64,000 nucleotides of DNA from Nymphaea colorata (taxonomy: Eukaryota > Streptophyta > Magnoliopsida > Nymphaeales > Nymphaeaceae), in assembly GCF_008831285.2 (NCBI RefSeq), contig NC_045146.1, positions 14,895,289 to 14,959,288 on the forward strand, in the 5' to 3' direction. Numbering within the stretch: the stretch's first letter is position 1; the number at the start of each line of letters is the position of its first letter. Below the pieces are notes generated by a model, which was not told where the DNA came from, ran no database searches, and saw only the letters and a program-made list of their open reading frames with translations. The translations under genes were made by a program, and so were the position numbers. Positions 51,945 through 60,372 of this stretch are shown here, in pieces.

Positions 51945-54630
51945 TTAATCAATTCAGCAGCTGATTCTTAACATAATTCCTAAATCTCAGCAATGCTGGA
52001 AGGAATCGTAAAGCAGTGAAATTATCCGGTGTTTGTTTTCTACATAGGCAAGTTTGCCTTTAGTATGTCTTCCACTAGATTAAAAACATGCTGAATGCTG
52101 GTCTCTTGACCATGCTCTACTAAGAGCCTCGACTTTAACTACTCTAACCTGATGGGAATGGATCTCTTGTTGGATTTTCTTTCTTGATGGTGCTCAATAA
52201 TGCACACTTGCTGCTGCTCCAATTGTTCTTTATCCCATAAGCTCTTCACTTATGCGCGTATTCTGTTCCATGAATTCAATTACCTCAGATCTGAATTTGG
52301 GACGAGATCCTCAGTTTCCTGGTCTGCTTTCCATATGCCGTCTTCCTTGAGCTATAGCTACTGGTTGGGGACTCACCAATGAAGGGATACGCCCGTTAAG
52401 TGACTCCTTTCTTTAGCTTTTAAATGACCAACCATGCATTAGTTATAGTCGACCTTCAAGTCAAGCTGATACAAGAACTGCAAGAGTTGGATTAGATTTG
52501 CTTAATTTGATGCAGACTGATCTTGTTCCGCTTAATTTCATGGATGTAAGTGGCTTATTATGCTATGCCTCTGCGGTAGCTCCACAGATAAGAAAAAAAA
52601 TTTCTTGCATCTTCTGTTTGTTGTTGGAGAAATGTCCTCCTCGATCCCCGTGCACCACCATCTGGAATTGAACATGATTACCCCTGATATCCAACTTGTA
52701 TCTGGTCCACTGCTGCCACGAAAATCCTGCTCATATTGCTTGTATATATGTGTATATCACACACATGCATGCAGCAGCCATAAGCATAGAGCAATATGGG
52801 AATTCATGGAACGCGAAGATTAATTAGCTATGAGGGTTTAGACTTGCGGAAACATGGACATCCCATTGTCTGGTCTTTCGCAATTTGAATTAAAACTCTT
52901 TCGTGTCTTGTTTACTCCTTGTGACCACGCAGGGAACTAACATCTACTGGATAGGGAACTTCAAGTTTAGGACTGGTTTTGTAAGTACTGGAAAATGAAT
53001 ATAATGTTCTGATCTGTTCTTCTTCTCCAAATTCTGCCATGTATATTCTTTTGGATTCAAACATGAAAATTAGTTTAAACACACGGAGGTTTGGAACCTT
53101 TGGAGGAAACTTCTTGTTATCCTGGCGATACATGAATCAGCATCAGTAAGGCAAGGCTCTCTAATGATTCTTCTTACCCTTCAACTAGTTTTAATTTCAT
53201 TGTTTCTTCCTTTTGACATTTCTTTTTCGCTTTTCCGTGCCTCCTTGGGCTTGAGAATGAAAGAGAACTATAACCAATTTGTTGTATATAATTAGTGTGC
53301 ATGCACATGACCTAGCTTAATGCTTTTCCTAGGAATATTTGAACTCTTCACTTGTTTTATTTATCTGGGCATCTCATCTCATGCTCTAATGCAGTCTTAC
53401 TGCATGCATTTGGGCTCGCCATGAGCTGTGTTTATAAGAATGTTACACTCAAGAACACTGCAGAAGTGGTGTGATCTGGTCGCACTTGGTTTAGCCCAGT
53501 TGGGTAATAGAACAGGATGGGTGGTTTATCCTTCTACCTTGAAGAGGAAGAGAAATTGGTCATTGCTTATAATAGGGCTTGTTTCTCCATGTTTTCTTTG
53601 ATTGAATCAACTTGTTGATTCTATAAATTCATGAAAAAAGTGCATGTACAGCTACTTTGTAGCATGTTCGATTAGACATGCATCCTTCTTTGGTCTTGGG
53701 ATTCATTTGAGTTTCATATATGAACCTACAGGTCGTTTTGGAAAGTTTATTTTTAGGGTTACAAGATTGTTATTTTAATATACTTGGAACTTGAGAACTC
53801 AAGAAGTAAACCTACGAAGTTGATCTAGAGTCTACGAGAAACATCCTGGGGATATATTCATATCTTAGCGAGTATGCATGCTTAGCAGAAGAATACATAA
53901 AGAAGAAAGATGAAACTCGGTTTCTCAAATCGTTTTTGCTGCTTGACATATGCCGTCACGGGCTCACTTTCTTCGGCTCGTGCCGCCCGGCGATAGACAG
54001 ATTCAGACTCAGGGAAACATATAGTCTTATGTAATAACTAGTTTCTTTTCGAGTTTGTGACCACGCAGGATGAAGTTATATACTTGGATGAGAGAACTCG
54101 GAAAATCTAGTGAAATAGTTTTATTGGAATCGAATCAGGCTACAAAAAGTTATGGGCCCTGACAGATGACTGCTTAGTTTCAGTTTAGGTTGGGAAGCCA
54201 GAAATCTTCTACTTTGACGTGGATGTTGAATTTGAAGCCATCACTGGTTCTGATGGGCCATTGTGGGGATGTAAACTAATCAGATGTACTCATTATGTTA
54301 TTATGTTCTTACCACATGTTCATAAACTCGGATTTGAATTTAAATACAAATGAGCAAAAAATGTATATTATATCTGAATTTGATGTGAATCTTATGTTTA
54401 AATTAATATCCGAATCTTAATCCGGCTTTCGAACTTATACAATTTTCAAAATGTATGGATTAGGATATTTATTTAAAACTCTGTCCGACACAAATGTAAG
54501 TCCGTTCAGATATTTACTTGTATCCAAATGCTCTTAGATTTAGAGTGCTTCTTTTTATTTCACTAAAAGCCTAATGCCTTTTCCTAAATTATGCTTTCAT
54601 TTCCAGCGCGTGGCGGCTAACTTCCGCTGC

Positions 54631-54632
<2 letters not shown>
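51945..54632 (+). other. Spacer of duplication unit 3
   Basis: Follows the spacer of unit 2 closely, including the block absent from unit 1. It holds the second copy of the gene-like fragment. No intact gene was recognised. Confidence 0.55.
53790..54270 (+). pseudogene. Gene-like fragment of unknown origin, unit 3 copy
   Basis: Homologous to 46557-46877. The first half (VDLESTRNILGIYSY-like) reads on from KKDE into a further open stretch (TRFLKSFLLLDICRHG, then to a stop near 54035), and the second half (VGKPEIFYFDVDVEFEA) resumes at 54189 directly after TTTAG. The extra 270 bases are either an insertion here or DNA lost from unit 2. The source gene was not recognised. Confidence 0.3.
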
Positions 54633-54698
<66 letters not shown>

Positions 54699-54728
54699 TA
54701 TATATATATATATATAATATATATATAT
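54633..54728. repeat. Long CT/TA microsatellite in P450 copy 3 promoter
   Basis: A CT run of about 60 bases (54633-54694) and then TA repeats to about 54728. It sits where copies 1 and 2 have the TTGAC element, start-site region and TATA-like box, so the spacing and perhaps strength of this promoter differ. Expected to be length-variable. Confidence 0.95.
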
Positions 54729-54769
54729 AATCGATCAGTTTCCCCGTTGATTCATAGTCAACGACCGTC

Positions 54770-55267
54770 ATGGCCTTCCCTGCTCTTCTGCTTCTCGCCT
54801 CCCTCTTAATCCTAGCAACGATCGTCTGCCGATGGGTCTACCTCTTCCTGTGGATTCCGTTCAACATCTGGCTCCATTTCCGGCAGCAAGGGATCTCGGG
54901 CCCCCCGTTCATGCTTCCTTTCGGAAACGCGCGAGAGATCGTTCGGTTCATGAAGGAGGCGCAGGCGAAGCCGTTGCCGGCTTTTCACCACGACTTCGTG
55001 GGCAGGGTGCTTCCCCACTACATCCACTGGACGTCCCTGTACGGCAAATGCTGCCTCTTCTGGTTCGGCACCCAGCCGAGGCTGGCCATCGCTGAGCCGG
55101 AACTCATCAAGGAGGTTCTCCTCAACCCCAAGGGAGCGTTCGACATGTTCGAGTTAACACCGCTCGCCCGGCACCTCATCGGCGACGGCCTCATCGTCCT
55201 CCGCGGCAAGAAGTGGCTCCGCCACAAGCGGATCATCCATCCCGCCTTCCACGCCGATCACATCAAG
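54770..55267 (+). pseudogene. P450 copy 3, exon 1 only
   Basis: The first exon is open for 166 codons and closely similar to copies 1 and 2 (membrane anchor, [33 protein letters not shown]). It ends at the same ATCAAG|GCAAG donor. The following intron stays homologous to intron 1 of copies 1 and 2 until about 56790, where a transposon begins. No sequence like exons 2-4 (helix I, ExxR, haem loop) was found in the remaining 7 kb. I read it as a truncated gene; the alternative is a gene with a very large, transposon-filled intron whose other exons lie beyond the window. Without the haem loop this part cannot make an active enzyme. Confidence 0.75.
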
Positions 55268-56817
55268 GCAAGCATACACACACACACTCTCTCTCTCTCG
55301 CGTTAGATCTTTTGATTTCCTGAAAGTTGTTGAGTTCTGGTAAGAGAGGAGGTGCCAAGTTCATGAACATGGGCGCTCTTCATCTGCGGCTGGCTCTAGA
55401 GTTGAGCGGAGGAAACCTGCCGCATTTTTTTTTTAGTATATAAGAGCGGTTTAGAACGGATTAATTAACTATGCACGATGTCGATGTACACGAATCAGAT
55501 TTTTTTTTGTTTGTCACGTTTGGTATTTTTTGTAATTTTTTTTGGCCTATATTTCTAATAATTTGAAAAGATAGACGGCTTTTTACATTTTTCAATAAAA
55601 GCAAGATTTTTAATAAAAAGGGTGTTTCATCCCGGGTAAGGTAACCGATTTCTGGTAGAAGAAGAAGAAGCTTAACTTATGTTACTCTAAGGAAAAATAT
55701 GTTAGCTAAAAGCATGAAAATGGAATTTAGTGGTAGATCATACTATTCAATAGATTTCAATTATGTCTTTTCGTTTTTCACGTTAGCTTGTGGTTTTTTT
55801 CCTTAAATCATAACAAAGTAGGCCTCAATAAAAATTTCCTAATTATTTTCTTGTTATGTGCTGGTTAATCTTAAACAGAGCCCAGTGACTTGGAACCAAA
55901 TGTGCGAGGGGGCAGCCTGCACAACCAAAAGGGCTGTGCATGGCGCTCTTTAGGATACAACAACCTTCCTTTTGGCTCATTTTTATATGGACCTTTAACC
56001 TACGTTGTCTATATAACCATGACTGGTGGAGTTTATGCCAAATATTTTAAGAGGTTTTAGGTCCCACAATTTAATGTGTAGTGTCCTATCCCATCACCAC
56101 ATGTGGGCGGTTCATATCAGCTTTCGTATGGAATAGTTTGTATGTACGAAGAAGACAAACAAAGAAATATGGACCTTTGTTTGATAGATTTTGAGGGGCT
56201 TAGAGTAATTGGTTGGAATGGAGAAGAAGTGAAATGCTAGTTGTTAGCTTAATTTATAAACACTACTATTTTTAAAGTTTAAAGTGAGCGACAATAGTTA
56301 CTTCAGCCAAGTTCTAAAGCAGTTCTCAACCCGAGAAGCAAATGAAAAAAAAAAAAAAAAGAATTACCAACTAGCAATTACAACTTTCTTGAATTTTAAA
56401 AAGGAAAACCTCAATAAAAGAATCTGTTTATGATAATCTTGTCTTGGTGCCCTTCATCATTTTCCAATTAAACAAATAAAAGCAAGTGGATCCATTGAGC
56501 AAAAGAACTACACTGGATCCAACCTAATCTGTTTATAATAATCTTCTCAGGTCGCCTTCCTACATTTTCCAATTAAACAAACTCAGTAGGTTCACATCCC
56601 CGTGTTTTCTCCACAAAAATCACTAGAAAAGAAGATGGGTCGGTTGTCGGTGCACCCATTGGATCCGTGCTCTTACAGGCACCGCCACCTTCAAAAACTT
56701 TAAAAAATGAACCTCATGCGTTGTCAAGGTTGGTGTTTTCAACCATTCACACTGCATTTTCATTATTCATCACACATACATTGGGCCATATAAAACTGCT
56801 TTTTTAGTTACCGACTC
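55268..56817 (+). other. Remnant of intron 1 of P450 copy 3
   Basis: Starts with GCAAGC, then CA and CT runs. Landmarks shared with copies 1 and 2 include GATTTCCTGAAAGTTGTTGA, AGCAAGTGGATCCATTGAGC and a CACCGCCACCTT/CGCCGCTACCTT segment, in the same order. No exon is present. Confidence 0.7.
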
Positions 56818-57191
56818 TAGGGCTGCACACGAGCCGAGTTGACATCGAGCTTGCCCAGCTCGAGCTCGATTCGGCTCACAGAGCTCGAGCTTGAACTCGA
56901 GTCGAGCTCCCTGACACAAGCTCGAGCTCGACTCGATTATATAGAGTCGAGCTCGAACTCGACTCCCTTAACTCGATTAACTCGTTTATCAGTCTTCTTT
57001 CTTTAAACATGTTTATGTCAACTCTTTAACTCATTTACGACACCCAAGCAAATTCTATGGTAAAGTAAAAAGGCAAAATACAGGAAAACAAAATCCACCA
57101 TGAAAAACAACTATGTGCCCAAGCACCAATTCAAACTCAACCAAGAAGATGTTTCTCAAACAAAATGAAATTTAAGGAAGAGATTGGTTAC

Positions 57192-57470
57192 TGCTCAATG
57201 CCATCGGCTTCCTCTTCAAACCTCTCTGGAACCTACACATTCGTCAAAAAGATGGAAAACCATATAAAAGAGAGAGAGATAGAGGAGGATGGAAAACAGA
57301 GTGCGAGAGATACACACCGTCTTCGAGCCAGGGCATGGAAGAGTTTGACGAGCTCCTTAGTGGGCATGTCAAGAAGGGCATCGAGATCAACTCCCCTGAA
57401 GGCTGAAACTGAACTTTTTGAATGTCCTCCTCTTCATCTGTCTGCCGGCGACCTCTGTCTCGACATCCAC
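57192..57470 (-). pseudogene. RPS15: Captured fragment of cytosolic ribosomal protein S15 (uS19)
   Basis: On the minus strand 57470-57318 reads VDVETEVAGRQMKRRTFKKF, then, after a 7-base shift near 57400, GVDLDALLDMPTKELVKLFH and ARRR. A GT donor at 57317-57316 and an AG acceptor at 57234-57233 bracket an 83-base intron, after which 57232 to about 57192 reads FQRGLKRKPMAL. This is the order and wording of 40S subunit protein uS19. The exon also starts right after a CGCAG acceptor. Intact intron borders show that it was copied from genomic DNA, not from mRNA. The 7-base shift, an in-frame TGA and the missing last third mean it cannot make a normal protein. CCTTCAG at the shift looks like an acceptor, so it may be the relic of another intron. 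Confidence 0.88.
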
Positions 57471-57684
57471 CTGCGAAAAAAGCCCTAAACGTGTATGGCG
57501 GAGATTCAAAAGAACGCTAGGGTTTCAGGGAAAGGCGAGAAGAGAGACTAACCAGTATAGTGGTCAGACTCTGCCGGATGCATGGTGGTGGTCATGGCGT
57601 GTGCGGCGGTGAGTCGGGTAGTAGAGAGGAGAGAGAGCGGCGGTGAGTTGGTGCGGCCGTGGTCGGTAGAAAGGTTTCTGTCAG

Positions 57685-57835
57685 CGAGGGCTTTTGCCTG
57701 AATCCCTCAGCGTTGAGAGACCCTCGATGAGGGTTATTTGAAACCCTCGTTCAAGAGGGTTTCTTTGGAATCCTCGTTGAGGGCTTCAGAGAGACCATCA
57801 ACGAGGGTTGTCGAGGGTTTCTTTGAAACCCTTAG
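57685..57835. repeat. Palindromic GAGGGTTTC/GAAACCCTC cluster
   Basis: At least six occurrences of CCCTC or GAGGG arranged as inverted pairs, the clearest being GAAACCCTC at 57740-57748 and GAGGGTTTC at 57755-57763, with others around 57800-57832. A GA run follows. Strong foldback potential inside the mobile element. Confidence 0.7.
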
Positions 57836-58104
57836 AGAGAGAGAGAGAGAGAAAAAGGGACAAGTCGAAACGACAATGTTAAAAATGAAAACATAATAAA
57901 CAAAAAAAGTTTAACCTAAATCGGTGAATAAGTGGCTTGGTGAACCGGTTCATGTAATTAAGCAAAACAATTTTCAATAATTGAGCCGAGTCGAGCATAA
58001 ACGAGTCGAGTTCCTACAACTCGAACTCAACTTGTTTAATGTTTCGAGTATATGTTTAAACTCAAGCTCGACTTGTTTATGCTCGACTCATGGGCACAAC
58101 TCAT

Positions 58105-59701
58105 AGGTAACAGAGAACATAACTTCACCATGCGATCCAACTGATCGAGGGTAACCTGCAGTGAAGCCTCCCGAGATATCCCAAATCGCCGCTGCAGCGG
58201 CAGGGTCCAACCACTGGTGTTACCCGAAGTGGTAGGATGACCCCTCTAGACGCCCGGGTTGAGGGACCAGGAGACGCCTCGCTCTCCAACAAAAACAGAA
58301 CATAATCCCAGGCCCTTGTGCTGCCTAATACCCTGTGGGCCCTCCAGTGCAGACAGATGAGTGTGTGACAAAAGTGAGCTCACGCGCACCACTACCTCCC
58401 GGGACGAAACCAAATACTGGGCCAAAACACAAGCTCGCACTCGCATATACCAATGCATACACAGTCCACGTTTTGCTTACGAAATTCGAATGTGAGAGTT
58501 TATCATCACTAGACATCGTGTATTACCTCTCATAGAAACCACCCCCAGGCTCAGTTTCCCAAACATAAACAATAAGTTTTTTTCTAACTTAATTTAATGA
58601 CAACAAAGTAAAGTCGAATAGACATGCATCAATACAAAGTATATCACGTTTAAAAATCTTAAATAATAATATTGTGATCATCATATAGAAACAAGAGATT
58701 TTAGAACCCTTTTTTTGAAATTTTAAAAAAATTACAACTGTTCGTTTTCCACCGAAATTACAAAGAAATTGATGAAAACCTCCTTTTTGCCATTTTTAAG
58801 AACTCGAAGGGTAATTTTGTATGAAATTTCTGGTTACTTTCCAAGCCTTTTTTTGAAGAAGTTTTTAGCAAAAATGTTGCGGCATGAATTTCTAAAAGTT
58901 ATAACAGCTTTTCTAATAAATTTGCCAATATTGTGGACTAATTTTCAAATTTGTAGAATTTGGTATAAAATGGGTCGAACCCTAACCCTCTTTTCATTTC
59001 TTGCTGGCCTTTCTCTCTCCTCACTGGAGCACCTCCCTCTTCTTCTTATTCGTCTGGCGCTGGAGCCTCTATCGGTCTCCAAAGAAAACGAAACCAAAGA
59101 GGGGGAGAGAGCTCTGTCTTCCTCCCACGAGACCCTGAGTTTGGGTTTTCTGGTGTTGCGCCGACCGACTGACTCACGCCCTCAGCCGCCGCTGCCGTCG
59201 CTTCCTTCTCTACTCTCGTTTTTCAGCTCTGCCACCGTGGGGAGACAACCTCTCAAACCCGGAGCTTCAATGGCATCCTTCTCTGTCTCCATCTCGCTGC
59301 TATAGGGAGGAACCGGCTGACGAAGATGCGCGACAGGAGGAAATCTGTACACTCAAGGTCGCATTCTTCCCTTACCTAAGTCGCCTCCCTGCTACCCACA
59401 CGAGGAAGACGACTGGTTTCCAGTCGAGCGGGCGATTGCCTCTACTCGTTGGTAAAACCTATTGTATTTCTTTCCTTTCCTCATTTTTGTGTGTTGGTTT
59501 TACCCTTGCTGTATGTCGAGCAGAGCAGGCCTTGCCTTTTGTCGATGTCATTCTGGACTACTCTCTTCTTCTTCTTTTTTTCTATCTCAGATATGCATGC
59601 TCTGTTTTGTGGTTGATTGTAGTTCTAGTTTCTCACAGATGAAAATACATAGTATAAGACAGCAAACCGAGAGTTTCAAAGTTCAATCGATACTAACATG
59701 C
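58105..59701. other. Unassigned DNA between two transposons
   Basis: 58110-58560 is GC-rich and repeat-like, possibly part of a retrotransposon, but no ends or proteins were recognised. 58570-58970 is AT-rich. 58976-59380 looks like the start of a gene: AACCCTAACC at about 58978-58987 is a telo-box, followed by a CT-rich, GC-richer leader and ATGs at about 59270 and 59325. The short frame from 59325 closes within 20 codons unless spliced near 59355. No protein was recognised. Confidence 0.4.
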
Positions 59702-59948
59702 CTTACACCTAGGCCTGGGCATCAGGCCGGGCCGGTACGGGCCGGGTTTGGGTCGAACATTTTTCTTATCGGGCTCAAATTGAGTGAGCCCAGCCCGGCC
59801 CGATGGCCCGTTAGGTCAATCGATGTATCGATCGACATTTGACTCATTCCTTTCCTGATTTCCTTCCTTCGCCGCGCCCTCCCTCCCCTTTCGCATTGAG
59901 GCAGTCAGCAGAGCAGATAAGTAAGCTTGTGGGACCATCGAAGGAAGC

Positions 59949-60372
59949 TTGTGGCATGGCCAGAGATGGAAGAAGGATAGTGGTTGGAGAGCTAGGGTTT
60001 TCAATTTGTTGTGCACCCATTTGCTGGAAATTAAGGATTTGATGGTGAGGAGGGAAGAGAGGGACAGGGACAGGGACAGGGTTAGTGATGGTAGTGGTGG
60101 TAGAAGACAGCGGGGGTTTGAATCCAAGGAGAGGGAGAGTCTATGGGATCAGCGGGCGGTGGAGAGGGAGTTGAGGGTGGAGAGGGAATTGGAGGAGGAG
60201 AGACAGAGGAGGATGAGGATGGAGGAGAAAAGGGAAAGAGAGGAGATGGAGTGGAGGGAAAGGATGGTGAGCTTGCAGATGGAGCATGAGAAGCAAATGA
60301 TGCATATGCATGGTGACGCTTGCCAGAACCAGATGCAGATTTTGGAGGTCTTGGTGAGATTGATGTATCAGC
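59949..60372 (+). pseudogene. Captured coiled-coil gene fragment, left part
   Basis: An open frame rich in Arg and Glu: VRREERDRDRDR, then a long charged coiled coil (VERELRVERELEEERQRR), then MEWRERMVSLQMEHEKQMM and ACQNQMQILEVLVRLMYQ. Codon use and amino-acid pattern are those of a real protein. The pattern of a charged helix ending in EHEKQMM...ACQNQMQIL reminds me of the carboxy-terminal part of some plant trihelix/SANT-type DNA-binding proteins, but I am not sure. The frame is interrupted at 60372 by the hAT and resumes at 63696. Confidence 0.65.

Larger units (their letters stand above)
34930..56790 (+). repeat. Three-unit tandem segmental duplication carrying P450 genes
   Basis: Spacer DNA of one kind starts at about 34930, 44283 and 51945 (landmarks TTAACATGA/ATTCCT and TAAAGCAGT). 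In units 1 and 2 it runs on into an entire P450 gene; in unit 3 the P450 is cut after exon 1. Shared landmarks include GGTCTCTTGACC (35085, 44445, 52100 region), CATCTGGAAT(T/C)GAACATGAT (near 36173, 45066 and 52658) and CTCCAAATTCTG(T/C)C (near 39040 and 53020). Unit lengths are about 9.4 kb and 7.7 kb; unit 3 is cut by transposons near 56800. Units differ by insertions: unit 1 has about 1.3 kb extra near 36310-37660, and units 2 and 3 share a block not present in unit 1. Boundaries are accurate to about 50 bases. Confidence 0.85.
56818..58104. mobile_element. Gene-capturing TIR element with ribosomal protein fragment
   Basis: The left end begins TAGGGCTGCACACGAGCCGAG, followed by many CTCGAGCTCGA motifs. 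The right end, read as reverse complement, contains TGCCCATGAGTCGAGC, matching 12 of 15 bases of TGCACACGAGCCGAG, and is preceded by the same CTCGA-rich DNA. Such CTCGAG-rich ends are common in plant non-autonomous hAT-like elements, but no clean target duplication was seen, so the class is tentative. It lies at the point where intron 1 homology of P450 copy 3 ends. Between the ends lie a ribosomal protein S15 fragment on the minus strand and a palindrome-rich segment. Confidence 0.6.

Noticed and set aside
58110..58560. Solo LTR of a retrotransposon
   Set aside because: GC-rich and repeat-like, but no TG...CA ends, primer-binding site or target duplication was found.
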